Source: Gautieria morchelliformis (taxonomy: Eukaryota > Basidiomycota > Agaricomycetes > Gomphales > Gomphaceae). Taken from it: a stretch of 64,000 bases of DNA. Under the pieces are notes generated by a model. It had not been told where the DNA came from. It made no database searches and worked only from the letters and a program-made list of their open reading frames with translations. Each line of letters begins with the position of its first letter. Within the stretch, counting starts at the first letter, position 1. Shown one piece after another: positions 22,645-33,984 of the stretch. Location: assembly GCA_015179125.1 (NCBI GenBank), contig WHVA01000074.1, forward strand, positions 186,001 through 250,000, read 5' to 3'. The position numbers and the translations under genes were made by a program.

Positions 22645-25138
22645 ATGGTTGTTAAAAAACGAACCTTTGTCCTTCCTTACCAATGCAGCAACGACCACTC
22701 TGATCCAGATACTGTCTTACACATCGTCGGTAATAATCTTGAACTGAAAAGCCAAGTCAACGACTACAAGAACCGTGGTTTACAGTTGGAACGATACAGT
22801 CTGTTTCAATTTTTATTGGATTCGTACGAACCAAGAAAATCGGTGAAAAAGACTGGCAAAACGTCCAATAGCCATATACCATATATGGACGGAGTCGAAG
22901 CTTATAAAGATCGTTTTCGAGTGTTACGGACGCCTGGTCATGAGATGATGCCAGACTTTCTTGGGAAATGGCTTCCTCGACGTGACGATCCGGCCGTGCG
23001 AAACCTCTACTGTGCGTCAGTAATGTTGCTGTTAAAACCATGGCGACAAATACCTGACATTCTAGAGCACGGCTCCACGTGGCAAACGTCCTTGGAAGCC
23101 TTTTTGTCAAATGCTTCACAGTCAATAAAGAATCTGTTGGATAATTTTCAGTTCTACTATGCCTGTGAACATTCCGCAGGAAAGAAGAAAGGGTGCGATG
23201 AAACTCGTTATAATCCTGAAAACGTATTCCCCGATTTACTGGATTCGGACGAGAATTCATCCCAAAACAACGAGGAGATGGCTTACAATATCGAACAAAT
23301 GGCCAAAGACGTTATCCCTACCCGCGAGATTTTACATGGCAGACAAGCTGTCGACATTGGTGTCCGTACAGGCGTATTTTCCGATTCAGACCATTGGACC
23401 GTTGAACATAATGATGTCACATACCCCGAATCTGCATTACTGGAGCGAAATCTGGAATGGCAAAAATTGATCAAAGAGTACTCTCAGTTAGAAAACGACC
23501 AACGTCTATCGCCACCAGTCTGGCCGTTTGTTTCGGCTTGCCCCGGCGACGTCCAACCCCCTTCGGTAAGACCGTCGTTGATGACTGACTATGGGCAGCA
23601 AGCCGCGAACCCTACGTACCCGGACAGTTTATCCAACCTCAGTAGTCAGCAACGTCGGGCCTTCGGTATCATCGACAACCACTTGGAACAAAACTTGCAA
23701 GGCAAAAATCCGGAGCAACTCTTGATGTTAATGATGGGTTCCGGAGGTGTAGGCAAGTCGACGGTAATAGAAATGGCGACGGAATTATTCGACCGTCGTA
23801 ACTGCAGACACAAATTAGCGAAGACGGGTATGACAGGAATAGCTGCTTCAAACATATGAGGTTACACTTTGCATTGGTGGGGAGCGTTGCCAATATACAT
23901 CCCATCATCTCCCGACTACCATAAAGAACCCGGTCAAGACGCAAAAAAATGTCGGGAGGATAACATAGGTCCGGTGGAATATCTGTTCATAGATGAAATT
24001 TCCATGGCTATCGTGGACCTCCTGGGACTACTTTCAGCTATCACATCGTTCACCAAATCCAAAGACAGTTCATGCACTCTACCATTTGGTGGTAAACTCA
24101 ACGTCATCCTGGTCGGAGACTTTCACCAGTTCTCCCCTCCGAAAAGGGCTTCGTCCGCACTTTATCGGTCGTCTCCAAGTACCACGTACTGGGGAGGCAT
24201 AGGCCAAAACATGTTCCGTCAGTTCAAGACTGTTGTCTTATTAAAAGAACAAAAGAGAATCGACGACGCACTTTGGGCCGATATATTGGAGCGGTCCCGT
24301 TATGGAGCTTGCACAGAACCAGACCTCCATGAATTCCATAAGCTGATCTTGACTCACGAGTCTTGTCGAGTACCCGATTTCACCCAGCCCCCTTGGAACA
24401 AGGTTGTCTTGGTAACTCCCCGACACAGCGTGCGAATGGAATGGAACGACGCTGCTCTACGCCAACATTGCAGGACCTCTGCTAAGTCCCTCTTTGTGTC
24501 GCCCGCCGAGGACACCGTAGGTACGGAAAATGTAGAACTTTCTCTCCAACAGAAACTATTGGTTGCGGCCTCAGAAGGAAAAGAACGGTTAGCTCGAAAA
24601 GTCAAGCTAGCTGAAGGAATGAGAGCTATGCTTACTTGGAACCTCATGGTATCGGCTGACCTAGCGAACGGGACTCAAGGAACAGTGGAAAAAAATTTCC
24701 TCGATCCCCGAGAGACGCTCACATCATCCATGACCTCCCAAAACATCGTTCACCTACAATATCCCCCTGTCCTTATCCTCTTTCGTCCCGACGCAACTCC
24801 TTTGAAGAATCTGAAAGGGTTGTCCAGCGGAGTAATACCTATTGAACCTTCGAGAAAAGGAATGGAGATAAGGTATCCCGATGGAAGCAAATCAACGATC
24901 CGAAGGAGACAATTCTCGCTTACGGCTGCATACACCTTCACAGATTACAAAGCTCAGGGTCAGACATTACGACCCGTAATAATCGACATAGGCAACCCAC
25001 CGTCTGGCGGTTTAAACGCGTTCAACGCGTATGTAGCTATATCTCGTGGATGGTCAGACTCCTACGGGACTTTAACACCAACATCTTTACGAGTCACCCC
25101 AACCTCGACCTTGCTGAATGCGACAGACGGTTGGAAAG
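22645..25138 (+). pseudogene. Helitron Pif1-family helicase region
   Basis: Superfamily 1 helicase fused to Rep in Helitrons. Motif I is GSGGVGKST (about 23740), motif II FIDEISM (about 23985), followed by VILVGDFHQFSPP, and motif VI TDYKAQGQT plus AYVAISRG near 25030. An in-frame TGA (23857-23859) sits between AASNI and GYTLHWWGALP, where intact relatives read through. Just after AYVAISRG the frame shifts to RLLRDFNTNIFTSHPNLD, the usual C-terminal pattern. The coding sequence is then cut by the chromovirus at 25138 and resumes after the duplicated GAAAG. Confidence 0.82.
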
Positions 25139-25689
25139 TGTTACGATACGATCCGTTGTAAGGTTGACTGAGGTCAGGGGCGAAACCGGAGGGAAGGTCC
25201 GAGGTTACGGGGCGAGGTTTGGATGGGGAAGTCGGAGAGGGACTAGGCTTCAGCTTATGTGCTGCGCCGACCCTATGCACGAGTCCCAACTTCGGAGGCA
25301 AACGAATAAGAGGCGAGGTATTGGCTTAAGAGGCGAGGCTTAGAAACTAGCTAGGGATCGAAGTTATACAATAGTTGATTTTCAGACTGAGGAGTAGAAA
25401 TGCATACAGGTGGGTTTATATACGAGGCGAGGGTATGAGTCAGGGGCGAACATATTAGTGGAGATCAGGGCGAGGTCAGGGCGAGGTAATATATGAATGA
25501 TGCGTGATGGAGCGGAATCAGTAGCTAAGGGGATACGGGCATGGGATCAAGGTCGGATATGAGCTCTAGCTCGGGCTCAGGCTCGGGCGCAGGATAAGAA
25601 TCATATGTACTCGGGCACGAGTATCACAAGGCTCGGGCTCGGAAGAAAGTTATACCGGTAAGTAACCGGCCAAAGGCCGGGTTCTTACA
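25139..25689 (-). repeat. LTR of the chromovirus (3' LTR in element orientation)
   Basis: Starts TGTTACGATACGATCC and ends GGGTTCTTACA in plus-strand reading, with short inverted TGTTA/TTACA-like ends; length 551 bp. It is matched by an equally long copy at 32593-33143. Confidence 0.93.
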
Positions 25690-25824
25690 GTATCCCCTCC
25701 TTATGGCCGAGACCCTCGAGGCCGTAATATGAACAAGGTTCGCCTATCCTCGAATCTAGATCCCGGCCCGATGTTAAGTCGCCGGAAAGGCGAAGCTTAA
25801 TCGTAGCCGAGGTTAGATAAAAGG

Positions 25825-26983
25825 GTGGGTAGGAGGCAGCAAACCCAAGTGCCAACGAGTATGGTGCGCCCCCAAGCTCTCTTTAACTCTGCTATCGACG
25901 AAAACAGCGCGAACAACGCGTTCGACCAGACCTTGCTGTCTGAGGAGGATGGTCCCTCGGGCGAGGTTATGCCTGAGGTTCAACCCGACGTGGTCCCGCG
26001 GCCCATCGAGGATGCGGGGGCCATAGATATGCGGAAACCGTGGCAGGAAGGGCCCAAAGGCAAGAAGGTGAGTACCGTCATAGTCTGGTCATGAACGCTG
26101 CTGATTTGTATAGTATAAACGTATGCTGTTCTCGTACCACCCCACCGACTTGTCCCTCTACGGGTACAAGCTCGCCAACGGGGGACCTCATAAGTGGCAA
26201 CTCGCGACCCAGGCCGAGGCGAGGTGCGCGCGCTGCGAAGAGCGCGACTATATGTGCCTTCGGGCCATTAGCCTCGACTTCGGCGTTGCCGACCAGGGCG
26301 CCTGCGTGTGGTGCAGGACACGCTCCTTGGGCTGTAGTATAGCCCATGGTCGTCGCAGCAAGGCGACCCCAGGAAAGGGTCAGGCGAGTGCCGTGGGCAA
26401 GAAGCAGGCGAGGAGCAAGGACACTGAGGATGGACTGAGGCCGAGGAAAGAGGCCAAGGTTCGGGATGAGGTTGAAGATGATGACGACTCAAGTGACTGG
26501 GTCGAGCGGAACCTTGAGACGAGGGTGGAGCGGATGGAAGCGAGGTTGAGCGAGGAGAAGGGTAAGGGGTCAGAGGGAGCGAGGCAGAGTGAGGGGAAGG
26601 AAGCCGAGGTAGAGGAAACCGAGGTGGAAGGTCGGAGGGCGAAGAAGGACAAGAAGATGAAAAGGTTGGAGCGAAGTGCGGAGATGAGGGAGTTGACAGC
26701 GGCGGTGAGGGATGTGGGACAGAAGGTTGGCGAGGTTGGGGAAAGGGTGTGTGAGTTGTTGGGGGAGTTTAGGGCGGCGAATGATAGGATGAACAGGGCG
26801 GATGTGGAGTTCATGAGGATAAGGAGGAGGCGGAATTACTTGAAGCGGATGCAGGGGGCAAGGGACTTGGTGGATTATGGGGGACATGGGGGCCTGGTGG
26901 AGCGAAGTAGCAGTAGTAACGAGGAGGAGTCAGGCGAGGGTAGCAAGGAGAGCGAGGGAGAGGATATGAGGATGTTGGAGTAA
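25825..26983 (+). CDS. Antisense two-exon ORF inside the chromovirus, with two CxxC clusters and an acidic coiled-coil-like tail
   Basis: Runs against gag/pol, between the chromodomain end of pol and the LTR. Exon 1 is 25825 (or the ATG at 25861) to 26067. The intron is GTGAGT...TATAG (26068-26113). Exon 2 runs 26114-26983. The spliced product has RCARCEERDYMC and ACVWCRTRSLGC, each a Cys-x2-Cys-x6-Cys cluster, then a long Lys/Glu-rich charged region ending in an acidic tail. The clusters resemble half-sites of fungal binuclear zinc domains. The frame is free of breaks. I do not recognise the family; a DNA- or RNA-binding accessory protein is only a guess. A chance frame opposite non-coding DNA is possible, but the intron and Cys spacing argue against it. 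Confidence 0.6.
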
Positions 26984-27101
26984 ACTAACTTAAGGGAATA
27001 ATGGAATTTTTTTTGATTTTTTTTTGATTTTTTTGTTGTTCGATTGTGAGGGGATTTTGTTATCTAACTACTGGGTTCATGGGGGTTAAACAAGGAAACG
27101 A

Positions 27102-30100
27102 TCATAGAGCAGTCAAAGGTCCCGGCTTGCCCGGATAAGACTCGTGGAAGTCGGTGACCAGCTCCGAGGCATGATCAAGCTCGGAAGCGAGGATCCATGA
27201 GGTTTCTTCGTCGGTACCTTCGTAACCAGTCCACCTAACAAGATACAGCAGTTTGCAGCTCTTCCATCTATTATCGATCTTGGAGTCGAGGATTTCTGAG
27301 ACTTCGAACTCAGGCTCGCCGTCGATGACAACTGGGGGTGGAGGAGGCTGAACTCGGTTCGGGATGGTGTTGGGCGAGGCTGGTTCAAGCATGGATACAT
27401 GGAATACTGGATGGACTGAATGCATGTGTTCTGGAAGTCTAAGGGTGAAGGAGTGAGTACCCGCTTGGGAAATGATCTCAAAAGGACCCAAAAACTTCTC
27501 GGCGAGCTTCTTGGTAGCCGAGTTGTTCTGAAATACTGTGCCTTTACAAAGGCGAGGGATCCTACTTGGAAAGCAGGAGCGGGTTTGTGGCGAACATTGG
27601 CTGAGGCTTGGTAGGTCTTCTGAGCCTCGAGGATGGCGCGGCGAAGTTCTTGGTGTAGCTCGTCCAGGTCAACCACGAAGTCTCGAGCTCATGCTGAGGC
27701 GATGTCGCGCTCGGGGTGGACTGCAAGGTTCGGGTGGTAACCCTCATTAGCAAAGAATGGGGATATGCCGGTGGTTGCGCTAGGTGCATTGTTGTAAGCG
27801 AACTCGGCTAGGGGAAGGAGCGCAGCCCAATTGGACTGTTGATAGTTGCAGTATATCCTGAGGTACTGTTCCAAGGTCTGGTTAGCACGCTCGGTTTGAC
27901 CGTCACCCTCGGGATGATATCCCGAGGTGAAATGCAACCGCATGTCCAATGCTTTCCCTAGAGAACGCCAGAAGTGCGAGATGAACTCGGAACCCCTGTC
28001 CGAGGTGATGTGCGAGGGGACTCCATGCTTGGAAAAGACATGAAGGACGAAGAGGTGAGCGAGCTCTTGCGAGGTTATCTTTTCGGTGGTTGGAATGAAG
28101 ATAACCTGCTTAGTGAAGCGGTCAACAATCACTAGTATGGAGGTGAACTCGGATGAAGGGGGAAGCTGCTCAATGAAATCCATAGAGATGGAATTCCAAG
28201 GCTTGTCGGGGACGGGAAGTTGTTTGAGGAGACCATAGGGCTTGTGACGTTGCAGCTTGCTTCACATACAAGTGGTGCACGTTCTTGCAATACTCCTTGA
28301 CAAAGGATCTAATCCCTGGCCAAGTGTAGTCTCGTCGGATCATCTCCAAGGTCTTGTTGACCCCGAAGTGTCCCAAGAGAATGTGATCGTGCTTGTATTG
28401 CAGGATGCGAAGTCGAAGGTCTTGGGCCGCAGGAACATAGGTTCGGTTGTCCAGCTTGAGAAAACCCTCGGGGTCTGTGGTCCACCTTGGGTCATTGACC
28501 AAGCCGAGGTGCGACTTGGCTATGGGGTCCAAGGGGAGGTTTGCTAGTATGTCAGCTCGGATCTGCTCGGTATCAAGCAGTGAAGCGGCTCGGAGTACGA
28601 CGGGAGCGAGGTTAGTAGCTCTAAGGGACGATGCCAGCTGGTGTTGGGTAAACACTGGCCGTAGGTTCTGTGGGTTTATGGTGGCATAGTCGCTATTCCC
28701 CTCTTTAAGGTAGATGTCCCATCGTCTAGTGAGAGAGTCAGGCTTCGTTCCGAGGCGACCAGGTCAGAAGCGGATGGCGAGGTTGAATTGGGAAAGGTAT
28801 TCTGACCACCGAGCTTGTCGACGGGTCAAGAGTTTCGTTGTGGAAAAGTATTCGAGGTTCTTGTGATCGGTGATAATGTCGACAGGGTCGCCAGAGCCCT
28901 CGAGGTAGTGTCGCCAGCGTTGAAACGCTTCAAAAATTGCTAGGAGCTCCTTGTCATGAACATCGTAGTTGAGCTCAGTAGAGGTGAATGTGCGGGAATG
29001 AAAAGCGACGGGATGAAGTTCGCCTTCCAAGGTTCGCAGTGATAAGATTGCCGCTAAGGCATAATCTGAAGCATCAGTCTCTACGATTAGTGGAAGGTCA
29101 GGAATCCAGTGGGTAAGGATAGGAGCAGTAGTGAACGCCTTCTTCAACAAATTGAAGGCGTGTCGACAATCCTCGGAAAAGTTCCAAGGGGTACCCTTGC
29201 GGGTGAGTCGGGTGAGAGGAATGGTGATGTCGGAGTAGTTGTGGATGAAACGTCAGTAGAAGTTGGCGAAACCGAGGAAAGACTGGATGTCGCGAACTTT
29301 GCGAGGTTCAGGCCAGTCTTGAATGACCTTTACCTTGTCGTCCGCCATAGTGAGGCCCTCAGGAGAGAGTATGTAGCTGAGGAATTCAACCGAGTCGCGA
29401 TGAAACTCGCATTTGTCTTCTTTGGCGAAGAGGTTGTTGAGTCGCAGTCGTCGCAAGACTTCCTTGACATGTTCAACATGTTTGGAGGGGTCACTGGAGT
29501 AGATTAGAATGTCATCCAAGTATACCACCACACAAATGTCCAAAAGGTCGGCGAAAATCTCGTTCATGAATCTCTGGAAAGCGGCAGGGCCGTTAGTGAG
29601 ACCAAATGGCATAACCAACCATTCAAAAGACCCATAGCGAGTCCTGAAGGCAGTTTTCCATTCGTCACCCTCGGCCACCCTTACGAGGTGGTAAGCGTGA
29701 CGAAGGTCAATCTTCGTATAGATGCGAGCATTCTTTGGAGCATCAAGTAAGTCAGCAATCAATGGCAATGGATACCGATCTTTTTTCGAGATCTTGTTTA
29801 AACCTCGGAAATCGACACACAACCGAAGTGAGCCATCTTTTTTGCGGACAAACAATACCGGTGCACCATGAGGCGAGCGTGAAGGTCGGATGAAACCGAT
29901 GTTCAAGTGCTCGTCGATAAACTCGTGAAGTGCTTTGAGTTCGGAAGCTGAGAGAGAGTAGATGGGACCGATAGGCGGCGAGGTTCCTTCTTCAAGGTTG
30001 ATTTTGATATCGTGAGGTCGGTGGGGAGCTAGAGTGTCAGTGCGTGCTTTGCTGAACACATCTGCAAATTCATGATATACTTCGGGAACATGTTTTTTAA

Positions 30101-30999
30101 CATTCTCAGAAAGCTCGGAAGAGCCTTCTCCCGATGTTGCTCCTCGGGCGAGGAGCTCAGGCGAAGCCAAATTGAGCTGAAACACTTCGGACCCTTCCAA
30201 TCTAGACGTGCACATGAAAGCGGGTGCATTGATTAGGGAAACGAGCGGTGCTTGCAACTTCGGAGGCGAGTTTTGAGGCGAGGTCGAAGGCGGGGGCGAA
30301 GATGCCGTAGGCAAAGTTGAAGTCGTAGCCGAAGCTGAGCGGGCTGACGTCGCCGTGGTCGCTGGAGCCGTGGTTAGGTTGATGGTTTTGAAAGTAATAC
30401 TGCCCAATACCCAGTCAATCGACGGATTGTAGCGGGTGAGCCAGTTGTGGCCAAGTACCACCGAGCAACTCGAGTCGAGTGAGGTTACGTAGAAGGTAAC
30501 TGTCAGGGGACACCCTGTTTTCCATTTCCAGTTCCGACACCACACCCAATTCTGACTCCATTTCCGACTCCGGTTCCGGTTCCGATTCCATCTCCGCCTC
30601 CGCTTTCGGAAATGATTCCGCTTCTGGGAGAACTTCCACCAGTTCTGTTCGCCTCGCCAGTTCCACTCCAATTTCCGACTTCCACTCTCGGAACAGTGTC
30701 GTAAATCAAGCGACTCGTGTAATAGGTGACATCAAGGGTCGATCAAGGGTCAGGGTGGTCAGGGAGATGCAGGGTTGATGGCCGGTGCCAAGTGTTGTCC
30801 CTGGCTGCGCAGCGTAGTATAATACAGGCTCGCTGACATTGGGGGTCCTTAGACTTTTCTCTTTGGATTTCCCCTTGTCAGGTGAGAATCCCCTCTCTTG
30901 TATACTCTGTTCATTTATACGGACTTTGGATTTCCCCTTGTCAGTTGTGTGGTAGTGTGATCTCCACAACCGGCCAGGGTTGCCCTTACAGTAACCCAT
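27102..30999 (-). pseudogene. Chromovirus pol: protease, RT, RNase H, integrase, chromodomain
   Basis: Fossil pol of the LTR element. Reverse transcriptase spans about 29960-29250 and includes the YLDDILIYS active-site block. RNase H lies near 29150-28760 (ETDASDYA and TDHKNLEYF strings). Integrase spans about 28560-27690, with an HHxx-type zinc region and a core reading ITSDRGSEFISHFW. A chromodomain is near 27330-27130 (YLVRWTGYEGTDEETSW). Chromodomains in this clade direct integration to heterochromatin. The frame has several breaks, so no complete polyprotein is encoded. Confidence 0.9.
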
Positions 31000-31318
31000 T
31001 GTTGTTCGCTGGTCGGAAAGCAGATACAGAGGTCTAGAGCTTGGGTAATGGTAGTGTTAGTACTACCGTCAAATAGTTTCAAGGGTATAGGAGAGACAGG
31101 ATAAGCAGGCATAGAGTACTTCTGGACAAATCGGGATTCAATAAAACAATCTGAGGACCTGCAGTCAACTAATGCAACAAAAGCGACGCTGGGAAGCGAA
31201 GGCAAGGTTAGATCTACATTAAGGGAATCTTTGGACAATGAATGAGAAGCGGCACTGAGTCTGAGCACACGGGTGAGGTTACCGCAATCCTCGGATCGTG
31301 TGGTTCCGAGGTTGCTAC

Positions 31319-32548
31319 CTATTTTTTCACCTCCATAATGGAGGCCGAAGTCCCTTCGTTAGGGGTCTTCGCTGCCTGACCTTTAGAACTGCTACCGCTG
31401 GTAGACTTGTTCTTCGGGCAGTCCTTGACGATGTGGCCCTTGGTGCCACAAAGCAGACAAAGGCCCTGGTTGACCCAACATTGGCGTTCCTTGGGAAGTA
31501 GTTTGCCATCCTTCCCGAGCTTGCTCGATATGTCGGGCTGGCTCTTGTTGTTCAAAGAGTTGTTGTTGGAACTTTTGCCACTGTTGTTAGTCTTGTTGCG
31601 GTTCTTATTGTTATTGGAACAGCTGGAAGACTGGTTGTTGTTAGTGGCATTGCTGCTGGACTGATTAGTGGCACGTGCAGGCTGGGAGCTACGACCATTG
31701 ATCATGGTGTCATATTCCTTACGCTCCCAGTAACGGCTGTCACATTCCAGCGTGAAGTTCCTGAGCTCGGCGAGGCTGCGGAATCGAGGGAAGTGAAGTA
31801 AGTCGTCCTTGATTCATTTGGCCAAGCCCTTGTAGGCGAAGTGTCGAAGGGCCGCGTCGTTCCACTGAGTCCAAGTCGAAGCTCGGGCGAAGTCGATAAA
31901 GAATTGCGCGGCCTTGTGGTGCTCTTTCATAACAATCTTTTCGAGGTCGATCTCGGCTTGGGCAGCGTTGTCGTATGGGCCGAAGTTGAGCTCGAGCTCG
32001 GCCTTGAAGCTGTCCCAGTCCTCAAGCCAATCTGGCTCGGGTTGGACTTCGCTGAGGATCGCCGGTTCGAAATACTGTAGAGCTGAGCCGGACAGGTAAG
32101 AAATAGCATACTGCACCTTCGAGGCCCCAGTCTTGAACGCTGTGGGACGATCTCGGAAGTTGAGTACGCATTGAAGGAAGAAGGTGCGAAGCTTGGCCTG
32201 GTCAGTACCGTCATAACTATCCAGTTCCTTGACCTTGGCTCGTGCTTCGGACTCGCGAGGTTTCGCGAGCTTGATGAACACTCGATGCATAAGCTCGTTG
32301 TCTTCGAGGTCACCGAGGTCCTCGGGTGGCAGGTTGGGGAGGTCCCGATCATTGTCAGAACCTCCAGAGCCATCACCTGGATCACCTGAAGGGTCACCAG
32401 GGTCAGCCCTACCTTTGCCTTTGTTACTAGGCTCGGCAGGGTCTGTGAGGGGTATTCCTGGGGACGGTGGTGAATCGTCGGGGGCTTCCGAGAAACGTCG
32501 TTGTTCTGATATACCCCAAAGGGTGCGGGAACGAGTTATCATGGACAT
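31319..32548 (-). pseudogene. Chromovirus gag with one CCHC zinc knuckle
   Basis: Starts near MSMITRSRTLWG. It continues through a capsid-like region (FDRPTAF-type and AQFFIDFARAST strings) into a Ser/Asn-rich linker and the knuckle CLLCGTKGHIVKDC, which packages RNA in this family. Broken together with the rest of the element. Confidence 0.85.
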
Positions 32549-32592
32549 AGTGAAGAAAAGGGATACGTAGGGTGTAAGCAGTCTGAAAATAC

Positions 32593-33143
32593 TGTTACGA
32601 TACGATCCGTCGTAAGGTTGACCGAGGTCGGGGGCGAAACCCGAGGGAAGGTCCAAGGTTACGGGGCGAGGTTTGGATGGGGAAGTCGGAGAGGGACTAG
32701 GCTTCAGCTTATGTGCTGCGCCAACCCTACGCACGAGTCCCAACTTCGGAGGCAAATGAATAAGAGGCGAGGTATTGGCTTAAGAGGCGAGGCTTAGAAA
32801 CTAGCTAGGGATCGAAGTTATACGATAGTTGATTTTCAGACTGAGGAGTAGAAATGCATACAGGGGGGTTTATATACGAGGCGAGGGTATGAGTCAGGGG
32901 CGAACATATTAGTGGAGATCAGGGCGAGGTCAGGGCGAGGTAATATATGAATGATGCGTGATGGAGCGGAATCAGTAACTAAGGGGATACGGGCATGGGA
33001 TCAAGGTCGGATATGAGCTCTAGCTCGGGCTCAGGCTCGGGCGCAGGATAAGAATCATATGTACTCGGGCACGAGTATCACAAGGCTTGGGCTCGGAAGA
33101 AAGTTATACCGGTAAGTAACCGGCCAAAGGCCGGGTTCTTACA
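32593..33143 (-). repeat. LTR of the chromovirus (5' LTR in element orientation)
   Basis: 551 bp, TGTTACG...TTCTTACA, about 98% identical by eye to the copy at 25139-25689. Followed by the target duplication GAAAG at 33144-33148. Confidence 0.93.
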
Positions 33144-33148
33144 GAAAG

Positions 33149-33230
33149 ACTCGATAAGGAAACCGAAAAAAATTACGGGTCACTTTATTCACCACACGTA
33201 AGTCATTTGATGAGTCAAGCAGGAACACTA
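33149..33230 (+). pseudogene. Helitron helicase C-terminal codons beyond the chromovirus
   Basis: Joining the bases before 25139 to those after 33148 gives the continuous string CDRRLERLDKETEKNYG. This is the usual C-terminal pattern (RL..LD.ET) of Helitron helicases. It shows the chromovirus landed within the last codons of the gene. Confidence 0.6.
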
Positions 33231-33984
33231 ACCGATAAACTCCCGACCTAGCCAGAACTCATAACGCCTCATTCTCTTATTCCTTTTATTCTTTCCGACG
33301 CATTTTATCGTTCACCGTCTACTTGTACTTATAACTAAGTTCGTATCCACTACCGCCCCTCGAACCTTTTTCCACTCTATAAGACTTTTTGCCCATACGT
33401 AGTCGAAACAAAACAACGAATAATCACGACGGTAAACCTTTACACTTTCGACAAGGGTGGTGCCTGCAACGCCGGCTTCTAGTTGCCAAACACTGTCCTC
33501 TGGTGTGTGACAGGGCACCCCGGTGGCCGGCATTGGAAAATCGGGGTAGTGGGCCATGGCCCCGGGTTGCATTGGCGCCCAGGGTCAATCAGTGGGGACA
33601 TGAGTAATGGGGGTAATATTACTGCACCCACGTAACATTGATTCACTACCTGATAGGGAAACAAGGGAGTACATTGGTAGCGGATCTACGCGAAATGATA
33701 GTGCTCCGGCCGCCTCGGGCTATGCCTCAGAGTCCGTCAAAAAGAAGCTTGATGGCCGGGCCACTCGTCCACATCACCGAAGAAGCATCGCCCGTCTGCG
33801 GCACCAAAGTAGAGTACACGTATAAATTTGTCTGCACTAGACACAAATTCGAGATATGCATCATCACGCCGGGTTCATTCTTATATACTACCGCGAGCAA
33901 GGGTTCTGCCGGGCGCAAGCAGCCCTCTAGTTCCCGGATTACAACCAGTTACCCTTTTCAGTAATAAGGACTCCATGCATAACA
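33231..33984. other. Helitron 3' flank / gene-free region
   Basis: No gene is recognised. A GC-rich partly palindromic patch lies at 33500-33600. A possible Helitron terminus (short hairpin then TCTAG before a T) lies at 33920-33938. A 108-codon plus frame at 33638-33964 resembles nothing I know. Confidence 0.35.

Larger units (their letters stand above)
25139..33143 (-). mobile_element. Ty3/gypsy LTR retrotransposon of the chromovirus clade, broken but nearly full length
   Basis: An 8005-bp element between two 551-bp LTRs, flanked by the 5-bp duplication GAAAG (25134-25138 and 33144-33148). Genes run on the minus strand in the order gag, protease, reverse transcriptase, RNase H, integrase, chromodomain, which defines a chromovirus. 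The LTRs differ at only about a dozen positions, so insertion was fairly recent, younger than the Helitron it interrupts. The internal reading frames carry roughly half a dozen breaks, so the copy is defective. An extra spliced frame lies antisense between the chromodomain and the distal LTR. Confidence 0.93.
18700..33230 (+). mobile_element. Decayed Helitron (RepHel type) with nested LINE and chromovirus insertions
   Basis: Rolling-circle DNA transposon. The coding pieces in order are: an N-terminal cysteine-motif segment (18700-19167), a LINE ORF1 fragment in between, the Helitron-like N domain and HUH Rep nuclease (20485-22617), a Pif1-type helicase (22645-25138), the 8-kb chromovirus, and the helicase C-terminal codons (33149-33230). 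Helitrons move by nicking with a Rep tyrosine and unwinding with the fused helicase. This copy has an in-frame stop, several frameshifts and two insertions, so it is inactive. The 5' TC end could not be placed. A weak 3' end candidate (short GGGC/GCCC hairpin followed by TCTAG) lies at about 33920-33938. Confidence 0.8.
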
